From Hordeum vulgare subsp. vulgare (taxonomy: Eukaryota > Streptophyta > Magnoliopsida > Poales > Poaceae), in the NCBI RefSeq assembly GCF_904849725.1, contig NC_058524.1, positions 513,158,263-513,222,262 of the forward strand: a stretch of DNA of 64,000 nucleotides, read 5' to 3'. Shown in pieces: positions 32,694-43,531 of this stretch. The position numbers and the translations under genes were made by a program. Within the stretch, counting starts at the first letter, position 1; each line of letters opens with the position of its first letter. The notes below the pieces were generated by a model that was not told the DNA's origin, made no database searches, and worked only from the letters and a program-made list of their open reading frames with translations.

Positions 32694-35345
32694 TTTCACC
32701 CTCATATACACAGACGTTTTCACCCTGAAGATGTTCATGTACCACTCATGCAATTCGTGCATCCTCGGTGTTAGAGGAGGATCACCAGGTTTGGCGAGAA
32801 GCTTCCCGAGCACGTATTTATATTTTTCTTCCTTTGTTACCACAGCCATCTCAAAAATTACTGAATCGTTCACTTAATCACCAGGATTGGTACCGGGAAG
32901 CAACCCCGAATCATTAGTGACGACGATATCGCTAGACACCTTGAGCGGGGGCCACGAGTGCTTCTTCTGTTGGCCGATCCAGGGAATTATTTTCCCACTT
33001 CTTCGTTTTGCTAACATTGCATCACTGCTAGCAGCCAGAGCGGCGGCGGAGTATGTCTTCCGCTTGAGAGAAGGAGGAGGAGACGACATCTTTCTTACTT
33101 GTGTAATTTTCGGCGGAGCGGCGACCACATATGTATTCTGTTGTTGTGGAGGAGGCAGACTGCTCCGACGCACCTGAGGAGGAGCCGAAGGAGGAGGACT
33201 GCTCTGACGTGCTGGAGGAGGGGCCGAAGAAGGAGGCGGAGTGCTCCGACGCGACGGAGGAGGAGCCGAAGAAGGAGGCAGACTGCTCCGACGCGCCGGT
33301 GGACGAGCCGAAGAAGGAGGCAGACTGCTTCGACGCGCCGGTGGAGGAGCTGAAGAAGGAGGCGGACTGCTCCGACGCGCCGGAGGAGGAGCCAAAGGAG
33401 GAGGACTGCTCTGACGAATTGGAGGAGGAGCCGAAAAAGGAGGTGGAGTGCTTCGATGCGTTGGAGGAGGAGCCGAAGAAGGAGGCGGACTGCTCCGACG
33501 TACCGGAGGAGGAGTCGAAGAAGGAGGTGGAGTGCCCTCACGCGCCGGAGGAGGAGGCGAAGAAGAAGGTGGAGTTCCCTCACGTGTCGGAGGAGCCAAA
33601 GTGCCCTGATCAGTCGCTAGAGGAGGATGAGGAGTGCCCTGATCAGTCGCCGGAGGAGGAGGAGGAGGCGTCCAGTTTGGAAGATTGATGTACTCCTTCG
33701 GTCATAGACATGTACTCCTCAAAGCATGAACCAACTTATTCTCATCTTCACCTGTAGGGTGGTCAAGCCCGAGCTGCTCAAAATCCTTCTTTACTTCATC
33801 CACCATCACAAGACCATAACCACGTGGAATCGGACGGCAGTGAAAAGTTCTGTTGGATTGAGGAGGTGCAACAACGCCGATAGCAGCCTTGAAAGTGAGG
33901 TTCCGGTGATTTGTCAAAAGCTCGCAAGGTTGAGACTCCGTGATAGTATCCACAGGGTAGCTAAGAGCCATGAAGTCAGGCTGAACGAGCTCCGTGGAAG
34001 CCACACTACTTCTCCGCTGAGATGGCGGGGTAAATTCTGAGGTAGTTTCGTGCCGCTGAGATGGTTGGTCAACAGCTCGGTGGCTCTAAACTTCCTCTAG
34101 AATTTGTAGTCTTGCATTGATCTTCTGCATGTTGCTCAGATCCGCTTTCCCCTTTCTCGCTCGGCTTCTGTAACCAGCTGCGTCGGGAAACCCAACCTTC
34201 CACGAAACGGAGCTTGGTGTGCCTCGTGTTCGTCCAGGGTGCTCAACATTCCCTAGGGCCTCACTCAGCTCGTCCTTCTCTCTTTCGGGAAAGAACACCC
34301 CTTCCTGCGCTGCGGTGATACACTGCTGAAGCTTATTGATGGGTGTTGCAAGTTTCTCGTCCGTCCAACGACACTCCCCTGTTTCACGGTCCAAAGTTCC
34401 CCCAACTCCAAAGAACCAATTCCTTGAACGCTCGGGCCAGTTCAATGTCTGTGGTTGGACCCCTTTAGCAATCAGGTCATTCTCAGCTTTATCCCACAAC
34501 GGACGGCCCTTGAGGTAGCCATCTGACCCCGTGTGATGGTGATACTTCTTCTTTGCAGCATTGTTCTTGTTTCTCTCTGACATTTCCTTACTCTTATCCG
34601 ATGACTTGTAGGCCACAAATGCGGGCCAGTGATCTCTAATCTTCTCAAATCGGCCGACGAATTATGGAGTCTTCCCTTGGTTGACATACTTTGGTTTCAA
34701 CTCTTTCTTCCACCTCTTGAGTAGTTCTGCCATCTTCTTAAGAGCACACGACTTAACCAGTGGCTCTATAACTGGCTTATTCGGATCCTCCTCTGATGGT
34801 AGGGTGAAATTTTCCTTCAACACGGTCCAAAGATCATCTTTCAGCCTATCGGTGACATAATCACCTTCAGGGACGTTGTCGCCCTTAGGCTTATTCCATT
34901 GCTTGATGCTGATCGGGATGTTGTCCCTGACAATAGCTCCACACTGAGCAGAAAATGCGTCCCTGGTCCACTTGGGTTCAATCGGTTGGCCATCGTTCGA
35001 CAGTTCTGTGATCGTGAACTTTTGATCCTTGCCCAACCTTCTCGTCGGTCCTCGTCTCTTTACCGAAGTTTGGCTCGATCCAGACTTTTCAATAGCTCCC
35101 TCCTCCATTCGGTCACCAGAGCTGTCATCATGGTCTCCTTCCTCCGGGATTCGGTAGTCACCGAAGCCATCATGATAATGTCCTTCCTCCTCCATTGTTT
35201 GATCACCGAAGCCATCATGATAATGTCCTTCCTCCGGGATTCGGTAGTCACCGATGTCGCTGAGCAAAAATTCGACATTACTACCATCGCCGTGGATTAT
35301 ATCCCCCAAAATTTCTTCTTTTTCCATGTCTCTTGGAATATCCAT
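32694..35345 (-). pseudogene. TnpA-like protein of the CACTA element (Transposase_24 type), 5' part
   Basis: I place the start at the ATG at 35,345 (MDIPRDMEKEEIL), since upstream codons lack an ATG. In order: an acidic repeat segment with HYHDGFGDYRIPEEG three times; a conserved block GPTRRLGKDQKFTITELSND and PISIKQWNKPKG; then the Transposase_24 core around 34,090-34,660 (YHHHTGSDGYLKGRPLWDKA, NWPERSRNWFFGVGG, LGNVEHPGRTRGTP). A segment with YPVDTITESQPCEL and CRPIPRGYGLVMVDEV follows, then a Pro-rich repeat region, then PRMHELHEWYMNIF. In-frame stops occur at 34,662 (TAA) and near 34,086 and 32,874. The frame is cut at 32,693 by the inner CACTA and resumes at 27,157. The protein would bind subterminal repeats during transposition. 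Confidence 0.75.
33140..33599 (-). repeat. Pro-rich minisatellite inside the TnpA-like gene
   Basis: About a dozen units of 33-39 bp encode PPPSSAPPPARRSS-like repeats on the minus strand. The units keep frame and vary mainly at the Arg/His/Gln positions. The plus strand of the same repeat gives a long acidic open frame (33,131-33,688), which I regard as a shadow. Confidence 0.75.
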
Positions 35346-35639
35346 TGTTTCTCTAAATATTAGAAAGTGGGGGAAGCCCTTTATACATAATCCCAAATAT
35401 TAACATAAAAACTTAATTTGTAACTTAATCTAATCTAAATATTTTTATAATTTTTATATCTTTATTTTCTATTGAAACCGTATCTAATCTAAATATTTTT
35501 ATAATTTTTATAACTTGTGTCACATTGGGGAGTTCAAAAATGTACCCAACATATTCTAATATGAATGTAATACACACACATGGATTCGCAATTAGACTTC
35601 GTCTTCTCACACACATCGATTCACAAATAGGGAGATGGA

Positions 35640-36040
35640 GAAATCGATGGACATGCTACCAGTGCATCGACGGGCGACGACGGTGGGCTTCGGCACGACG
35701 ACGGGCGACGGGCGACGACGACGATGGCGATGGGCTCGGGGGCTACGGGAACGACGACGACGGCGATGACGGGCGGCGACGGGCGACGACGACGACGATG
35801 ATGGGCTCGGGGGCAACGGCGACGGTAATGGGCTCGGGGATGACGACGACGACGATGGGCTCGGGGACAACGGCGATGATGATGGGCTCGGGGGCGACGG
35901 CGACGGCGACGACGACGGGCTCGGGAGCGACGGCGACGACGATGGGCTCGGGGCGACGATGGGCTCATGAGCGACGACGACGGCGACGACGGGCTCGGGG
36001 AGGAGGCGCGGGCCAGCGGCGACGGGCTCGGGTGAGACGG
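35640..36040. repeat. low-complexity GACGACGGCGAC/ATGGGCTCGGGG repeat block
   Basis: A 400-bp run of GAC, GGC and ATGGGCTCGGGG repeats lies just upstream of the TnpA-like start. It opens long frames on both strands, but composition alone explains these. It may be part of the element's central promoter region. Confidence 0.6.
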
Positions 36041-36099
36041 TGACGAAGAGAGAATGGGGGGAATGGAAGTTGGTGGAAATTTCGACAACTCCCGCAATA

Positions 36100-36350
36100 T
36101 ACGAACACCTTTGTTCCGGTTGGTGGCTAAAACCGGGACCAAAACACACCTTTAGTCCCGGGTTGTTACACCAACCGAGACTAAAGGTCAATTTCGACAA
36201 CTCCTGCAATATATGCGAAACCTTTGACTTCGGTTTGTGGCACCAACCGGGACCAAAGCCACACTTCCGCTGACCCAAAAAGGCAGGAAGAAGAGAACTT
36301 TCGTACCGGTTCGTGGCTAGAACCGGGACAAAAGGTCCGTCGGCCCATTT
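36100..36350. repeat. internal copy of CACTA subterminal-type repeats
   Basis: Repeats of the TTTAGTCCCGGGTTG and AACCGGGACCAAA type, like those at both ends of the outer CACTA, occur here in the middle of the element, ending with GGCCCATTTG, which also appears next to the left terminus (GGCCCATTTGTCC). This could be a relic of another CACTA end. Confidence 0.55.
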
Positions 36351-36351
36351 G

Positions 36352-37600
36352 ATATTTTTCATACATTTACTGATTTTTGTTTTGAGCTAAATGATCCTTA
36401 AATTGAAAAGCACTACAAATGAACTCTGAAAATGTTTAAACTTGGCATGGTATAATCATTTCACGCACATAGCATGTGCTAAAAAGTTGAGACGGTTGCG
36501 GCGAAAAACTGGATGCAGATCGTGTACAAAACAGACAATCTCTTTCGAAATATTAGGGTTTCGTACCAAAACTCATTTGTTACAAAGGGATTTCATTTTT
36601 TGAACTTATTTGAACTCCAGACTTTTTGTGTGTTAAAAATGCACCATTCAAAGACACATCATCAATTTTCAACTATTTGTGACTTCATTTGTATTTTTCA
36701 TGCATTTACTGGTTTTTTGAGCTAAATTACCCTTAAATTGAAAAGCACTACAAATGAACTCTTAAAATGTTGAATGTTTGCATGGTATCATCATTTCACC
36801 CACATAGAATTTGCTAAATAGTTGAGAGGGTTGCGAAAAAACTGGATTCACATCGCGTACAAAACGGACAAACTCTTTCGAAGTATCACGGTTTCATACG
36901 AAAACTCATCTGTTACAAATGGATTTCATTTTTTTGAACTTATTTGAACTCTGGACTTTTGGTGTCTTCGAAATGCTCCATTCAAAGACACATCATCAAT
37001 TTTTAACTATTTCTGACGTCATTTGGTATTTTTCATGCATTTACTGATGTTTTTAGCTAAATGACCCTTAAATTGAAAAGCACTACAAATGAACTCTGAA
37101 AAGGTTGAAAGTTGGCATGGTATCATCATTTCACCCACATAGCATGTGCTAACAAGTTGAGAGGGTTGCGGCAAAAATTGGATGCACTTCGTGTACAAAA
37201 CTGACAATCTCTTTCGAAGTATGAGGGTTTCATACGAAAACTTATCTGTTACAAAGGGATCTCATTTTTTGAAGTTATTTGAACTCTAGACTTTTTGTGT
37301 GTTGAAAAGGCACCATTCAAATGCACATCATCAATTTTTAACTATTTCTAACTTCATTTGGTATTTTTCATGCATTTAGTGATCTGTTTTGAGCTAAATG
37401 ACCCTTAAACTGAAAAGCACTACAAATGAACTCTTAAAAGGTTGAAAGTTGGCATGGTATCATCATTTCACCTACATAACATGTGCTAAAAAGTTGAGAG
37501 GGTTGCGGCAAAAACTGGATGCACTTCGTGTACAAAACGGACAATCTCTTTCGGAGTATGAGGATTTCATACGAAAACTCATCTGTTACAAAGGGCATTT
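36352..37600. repeat. four tandem units of about 335 bp inside the CACTA
   Basis: The marker TTTTTCATGCATTTACTG (first copy CATACATT) recurs at about 36,355, 36,693, 37,028 and 37,363, giving a period of 335-338 bp; the last unit is incomplete. Units carry AAATTGAAAAGCACTACAAA and TGTTACAAAGGGATTTCATT. The array ends beside the transposase stop codon (37,608), between the two CACTA genes. Confidence 0.85.
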
Positions 37601-37607
37601 CATTTCT

Positions 37608-40600
37608 TCACTTTTTCTTTGCTTGTGTTCCTCGCTTATTGCACCGTAACCATGCATAATATTCATCGTTTAACAGGATGCTTGGGTCATCCTTGACTTT
37701 GAAGGGAGAAATTTCATGAAACTTTTCATAATCTTCAGATATGTCTGTCTCGCCCTCCAATCCCACGATTTCTCTTTTTCCTGAAAGAATATGTGGCTCT
37801 TTGGCTCATCGTATGATGTATTCGCTTCCTTCTATTTTTTTTCTCGGTTTGGTAGACATGTCCTTCATATATAAAACCTGCGCCACATCATTGGCAAGGA
37901 CGAATGGTTCCTCTACATGCGCAAGATTGTTCAGATCCACTGTTGTCATTCCGTACTGTGGGTCTATCTGTACCCGCCTCCTGACAGATTGACCCATTTG
38001 CAATGAAACAAAGGGACCTTCAAATCATGTCCATAGTCAAGTTCCCATATGTCCACTATGTAACCATAATATATATCCTTTCCCCTCTCGGTTACTGCAT
38101 CAACGCGGACACCGCTGTTTTGGTTGGTGCTCTTTTGCTTTTGGGTGATCGTGTAAAATGTATTCCCATTTATCTCGTACCCTTGGTAACTCAATACAGT
38201 CGAATATGGTCCCCTGGCCAACGAGTACATGTCATCAGAAACAGTGTTGTCACACATGAGACATTTTTGCAACCAACTGCTGAAAGTCCTGATGTGTTCA
38301 AATGTAATCCAGTCGTCACACTGCTCCGCGTGTATGGAGCTCAGAATATTCTTGTGTTCATCGACATACGGGGTCACCAAGGTAGAATTCTGTAGAACTG
38401 TGTAGTGTGGTTGAGACCAAGAATTCCCGTCCGTACACATTATTGACTCCGCTCCTAGTGTGCCTTTTCCAGTCAGTCTCCCCTCATACTGCGATTGAGG
38501 GAGACCAATCTTCTTAAGGTCAGGAATGAAGTCAATACAAAATCCAATGACATCCTCTGTTTGATGGCCCATGGAGATGCTTCCTTCTAGCTTAGCGCGG
38601 TTACGAACATATTTCTTTAAGACTCCCATGAACCTCTCAAAGTGGAACATATTGTGTAGAAATACAGGCCCTAGAACGACAATATCGTCGACTAGATGAA
38701 CTAGGACATGCGTCATGATATTGAAGAAGATGGTGGGAACACCAGCTCGAAACTAACAAGACATTGCACCAAATCACTCCTTAACCTTGGCAGGATTGCT
38801 GGATCGATCACCTTCTGAGAGATTGCATTGAGGAATGCACATAGCTTCACAATGGCTAATCGAACGTTTTCTGATAGAAGCCCCCTCAATGCATCCGGAA
38901 ACAGTTGTGCCATCATCACGTGGCAGTCATGAGACTTTAGGTTATGGAACTTTTTCTCTGCCATATTTATTATTCCCTTTATATTCGACAAGAAGCCAGA
39001 TGGGACCTTCATACTAAGCAGGCATTCAAAGAAGATTTCCTTCTCTTCTTTGGTAAGAGAGTAGCTGGCAGGACCTTCATACTGCTCTGGATGCATGCCG
39101 TCTTTTTCATGCACATGTTGATGTTCCTCCCATGCCTCCGGTGTATATTTTGTCTTCCCAGACACTCCCAAGAAACCTAGCAGGTTCACGCAAAGATTCT
39201 TTGTCACGTGCATCACGTTGATTGCAGAGCGGACCTCTAGGTCTTTCCAATAGGGTAGGTCCCAAAATATAGATTTCTTCTTCCACATGGGTGCGTGTCC
39301 TGCATCATCATTCGGAACATATAGTCCGCCAGGACCCTTTCCAAAGATTACTTGTAAATCATTGACCGTATCAAGTATGTGATCACTAGTACGGAGGGCG
39401 GGCTTCTTCCGGTGATCCGCCTCACCTTTGAAATGCTTTCTTTTCTTTCGACATTGATGGTTGGTCGGAAGAAATCGACGATGCGCCATGTACACATTCT
39501 TCCTACATTTGTCCAAATATATACTGTCGGTGTCATCTAAATAGTGTGTGCATGCGTTGTATCCCTTGTTTGTCTGTCCTGAAAGGTTACTCACAGTAGG
39601 CCAACCGTTGATGGTTACAAACAACAACACATGTAGGTCAAATTCCTCCTGTTTGTTCTCATCCCACACACGTACACCATTTCCATTCCATAGCTATAAA
39701 AGTTCATCAATGAATGGCCTTAGGTACACATCAATGTCATTGTGGTGTTGCCTAGGGCCTTGGATGAGCACTGGCATCATAATGAACTTCCGCTTCATGC
39801 ACAACCAAGGAGGAAGGTTATACATACATAGAGTCACAGGCCATGTGCTATGCTTGCTGCTCTGCTCCCCAAAAGGATTAATGCCATCTGCACTTAAACC
39901 AAAACATATGTTCCCCGGGTCACGTGTAAAGTCGCTCCACTTTATCTCGATCTTTCTCCACTGCGACCCGTCAGCGGGTGCTCTGAACTTCCCGTCTTTC
40001 TTATGGTCTTTGATGTGCCATTGCATCAACTCGGCATGCTTTTTGTTTCTGAACAGACGTTTCAACCATGGTATTATAGGAGCATACCACATCACCTTGG
40101 CAGGAACCATCTTCCCGGTGCGCTGGCCCTCAACACCACCAGGATCATCTCTTCTGATTTTATACCGCAATGCACTGCATACCGGGCATGCGTCCAAATC
40201 CTCGTACGCACTGCGGTAGAGGATGCAGTCATTAGGGCATGCATGTATCTTCTGCACCTCCAATCCTAGAGGGCATAGAACCTTCTTCACTTCGCACGTA
40301 CTGCCGGGAAATTCGTTATCCTTTGGAAGCTTCTTCTTCATCAATTTCAGTAGCGAACTAAATGCCTTGTCAGATACACCATTGTCTGCCTTCCATTGCA
40401 GCAATTCTAGTGTGGTACCGAGCTTTGTGTTGTCATCTTCGCAATTTGGATAAAACCCTTTTTTGTGATCCTCTAACATGCGATCGAACTTCAACTTCTC
40501 CCTTTCACTTTTGCATTCTCTATGTGCATCAACAATGAACCGACGAAGATCATCATCAGGCACATCGTCTGGTTCCTCTTGATCTTCAGCTTCCCTCATT

Positions 40601-40884
40601 ACAACATCACCGTATTTAGGGGGCGGGTAGTTGTCATCATCCTCTTCTTCTATGTTGTCTTCCATCATAACCCCTCTTTCTCCATGCTTGGTCCAAACAT
40701 TATAGTGCGGCATAAAACCCTTCTGAAGCAGGTGGAAGTGAAGTGTTTTATAGTCGGAGAATTCCTTCATATTCCCACAGACAGTACATGGACAATACAT
40801 AAAACCATTATGCTTGTTTGCCTTAGCCGCTTCACAAAAATTATGCAGGCCATTAATATACTCGGAGGTGCGTCGGTCAGCCAT
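37608..40884 (-). pseudogene. TnpD-like CACTA transposase (Transposase_21 family), disrupted
   Basis: The En/Spm transposase, which cuts and joins the element ends in the nucleus. From the ATG at 40,884 come a transposase-associated zinc-binding segment (CPCTVCGNMKEFSDYKTLHFH), a Cys pair CPVCSALRYK, and the catalytic-domain block GNICFGLSADGINPFGEQSS, QGPRQHHNDIDVYLRPFIDEL, LLFVTINGWPTVSNLSGQ and GKGPGGLYVP. The DUF4218-like part follows (HLVDDIVVLGPVFLHNMFHF), then the DUF4216-like part (DYGHDLKVPLFHCKWVN, DPQYGMTTVDLNNL) and a basic tail ending at TGA 37,608. About 1090 codons, a normal length. Breaks: TAG at 39,694-39,696 (family has Gln), a frameshift near 38,715, another near 37,990. 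No intron is needed. Confidence 0.85.
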
Positions 40885-41114
40885 TGACGTATCATCTGCA
40901 TGCGTTATATAACAAAGTGTATTAGAAACAACACAGATCTTGATGAAAATGGAGCTTGGACAAGGAGCTTCTAAAGGAGTAAGTTTAAGTGTGGCTCGGA
41001 CATTTCATCGAACACCTCATGTGCATAGGAGGTGAACTAGAGCACCACAAAGCTCTGCCACGGCCAGCCGAAAAAACAGAGCAGTGCACTACTCTGCTCG
41101 CGGGGTATATGTAG

Positions 41115-41355
41115 GACAACCGTCGGTCCCGGTTTGTGGCTGGAACCGAGACCAAAGGACAACCTGAGGTCCCGGTTCCAGCCACAAACCGGGACTACTG
41201 GTTGTGGGCCAGGAGCGAGGCACATTGGTCTCGGTTCGTGTCTGGAACCGGGACCGAAGGTGACAAACGAACCGGGACAAATGGCCCACGAGGCCCGGCC
41301 GGCGCCCTGGCCTCACGAACCAGGTCCCTGTTCGTGAGTGAACCGGGACTAATGG
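41115..41355. repeat. subterminal inverted-repeat cluster, right end of the CACTA
   Basis: Pairs such as GGTCCCGGTTTGTGGCTGGA with its inverted copy, and GAACCGGGACAAA, crowd the last 250 bp before the right terminus. They match in kind the left-end cluster at 25,545-25,740. Confidence 0.7.
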
Positions 41356-41395
41356 GATTTCATCTAGTGGACCAAAACCCTCTTTTATACTAGTG

Positions 41396-41800
41396 ATATA
41401 TGAACAGAAATGTTCTTATTTGATTGACTGTGTGGGGGTGTACATACAAACAGAAACGTATTCGGTAGATTGAGTGTGTGGAATTTACATATGAAGGGAA
41501 AAGATTCTCTGGGGTTCAATGTGTGGTATGTACATACGAACGGGAACACTATTGTGCATGTATGATTGTATGCGATGGCTAGCCCGATCACAAACAAGTT
41601 ATTTTTGCGCAGCATGTGTGACCGGAGGGCCTATCCCCGACAGTTTCTGGGTTGTGTGGAAGGACCCCCCCTATTGCCCACACTTACTAGGCGACGGTTT
41701 AAAATGTCGTCACGGAAAGGAGTTAAAAGCCGTTTGTGTAGCACGTCGTTGCACCAGTGTATGGACACAGCGCCACCTATCACATAGCGTCTAACCCCGG
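41396..41800. mobile_element. right flank of the CACTA insertion, same unclassified repeat as 25,200-25,522
   Basis: Starts with the ATA target duplication and continues the phrases seen on the left side (ACATACGAACGGGAACAC and similar, spaced about 60 bp). Further on CACACTTACTAGGCGACGG and GTGTAGCACGTCGTTGCACC look like parts of an older DNA element. No coding frame recognised. Confidence 0.35.
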
Positions 41801-42048
41801 TAATCTTATCACCTCTTGACCAACCACCACTTCCACTCCGGTTATTGTGGCGATGGGTCCGCTCTTCCCATTACACACATCGTTCATTCCCATTTTCCTT
41901 CATCATCCACATCATTGTCACTTAACAATATTATTGTGTCTCCACATCTCATTCAAAACCTTGTTTATGTCTATACTTGAACTCATGATAATCATGTCAC
42001 CATTAAGTTTAACGATTCGTTTTTTCTGCTAAGGATGCCCATACACCG

Positions 42049-42910
42049 ATGGGCCTACACCAATGTGATATCCATTATGATCTCTACCCTACTCACTTAT
42101 CATCGCCATCCTCCGCACCCGCCCTAATCTCCATCTCGGCTGGCACCGTTCTCTGGCACACTCATCTTGGTCACCCCATCTCCGCCTTTGTCGATCATAT
42201 CCTTAAGGCATTTTATTTTTCACGTAATAAAACCGATGCTCACACATGTCATGCTTGTCATGTGGGGAAACATGTTCGGCTTCCGTTTAGCTAATTATCC
42301 ACCATAATGTCATTTGCTTTCGAGGTAATGCATAGTGATGTTTGGATATCTTCTATTGCAAGTAATACTGGCTACCTATATTATCTTGTGATGTTGGATG
42401 ATTTTTCGCACTTAGAGTAGACTTCCCCCAATGACATAAGTCGGATGGTGCATGCACTCTCGTTGTTTTCTTCTCTTATGTGTCCACCCAGTTTGGCTGC
42501 TCCACTCATGCACTAGAAAATGATAAAGAAAAGGAATTCGACAATCTTGCGATTCGTTCGCTCCTAGCACCCATGGCACCAGCTTCTGCCTCACGTGTCC
42601 ATACACCTAATAAAAGGTCGTGTCAAACACATCCTTTGTACCCTCAATAACTGCGTTCACACTCTTTTATTCCTTGCCAACATCCCTCCTCGATTTCGGC
42701 CTAACGCCCTAGCTACAACATCTCTGTTCCTCAACCTCCACGCTTGTCGTGTTTATTGGAATTATTCACCACATAATCTTATCTTCAGCTTGCCACCATC
42801 ATACTATGTGCTACGGGTCTTCGAGTGTCTTTGTTATCCTATTATCGCCTCTGTCGTGCCTCATAAGTTGTGACCCCGATCCATCATCCGCGTCTTCCTT
42901 GGTTATCCTA
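42049..42910 (+). pseudogene. Copia pol fragment (pre-integrase to integrase)
   Basis: Decayed Copia polyprotein on the plus strand. The pre-integrase domain reads VLWHTHLGHPISAF, then CHACHVGKHVRLPFS; integrase core traces follow (MHSDVWISSIASNTGYLYYLVMLDDFS). Later come the post-core motifs RFRPNALATTSLFLN and SYYVLRVFECLCYP, ending at GYPTNTN in a shifted frame near 42,910. LTRs are not seen at either side and the active-site spacing is interrupted by stops and deletions. It is a different Copia family from the one at 2-7 kb and 43-48 kb. Confidence 0.75.
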
Positions 42911-43531
42911 CTAACACCAACAGCTCGTTTGGATGTAGATATTCCAGCGTGGAATTTGCATTTGACATTTGCATGTCCCAAATGTCGTTGTTTGGGTGGT
43001 TGAGATATCCACGCATGAAATTGAACCACAATATTGTGTTGTTGCAAAAATAGAATCGTCGCGGTGCTGCCGACGCCATGAACACCGTCGGAGAGGAGGA
43101 AGAAAGAGATGGACGTGGTGGAGTTTTTTGGCGCACTCACGCCCGCCGCAACAACGAATTTTACTCAGCACACATTCAAGACCCACACCAGTTACAACGA
43201 TGGCTACACTCGCTTTATAGCCGAGCCCGCGCTAGGGCACACACCCACGACGACCACTCGCCTAGACCTGCGCTCCGCCCGCTCCGCTCGCGCCCACGAC
43301 GCGCTCTAACGAGCGTGGCCCGCGGCGAGCTCCAACAGATCGCGAACAGGTCCTCCTATGCGACTCGCCAACTGTCTAGACACACACCACGCACACACCA
43401 CACGACCGCACGGACACCCCCGTGCTCGCCGCTACCACGCACACACGCATGCCCTCCACCACACCCGACGCATCCCGCGTGCGCACAGATGCATGCCCGA
43501 CGTGCCGCACTGGCTTATGACCAACAGACAC
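42911..43531. other. unassigned sequence, C-rich in its second half
   Basis: After the Copia fragment the sequence changes character. 43,080-43,500 is rich in CACACCACGC-type words, giving long Arg/His/Thr-rich open frames that I do not trust. The junction with the Copia 3' LTR is at 43,532. Confidence 0.3.

Larger units (their letters stand above)
25523..41395 (-). mobile_element. large CACTA (En/Spm) transposon, 15.9 kb
   Basis: Left end CACTAGTAGAAAAT at 25,523; right end ATACTAGTG at 41,395 (complement CACTAGTATAAAAG). A 3-bp target duplication ATA lies on both sides (25,520-25,522 and 41,396-41,398). Subterminal regions are packed with CCCGGTT...AACCGGG palindromes, as in Jorge/Caspar-like elements. 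Both CACTA genes are present on the minus strand: a TnpD-like transposase (37,608-40,884) and a TnpA-like gene (about 26,221-35,345) that another CACTA splits. About 10.3 kb without that insertion. Both genes have stops, so it is not autonomous now. Confidence 0.88.

Noticed and set aside
33131..33688. Long plus-strand open frame encoding repeated acidic/Lys blocks (CSDAPEEEPKKEAD)
   Set aside because: It is the complement of the Pro-rich minisatellite in the minus-strand TnpA-like gene; open only because of the repeat.
35525..36362. Gly/Asp/Arg-rich and Ser/Pro-rich open frames on both strands
   Set aside because: A GAC/GGC/ATGGGCTCGGGG simple-repeat block explains them; no domain.
39548..40453. 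223-codon plus-strand open frame and its neighbours opposite the CACTA transposase
   Set aside because: The minus strand has clear transposase motifs over the same bases, so the plus frames are shadows.
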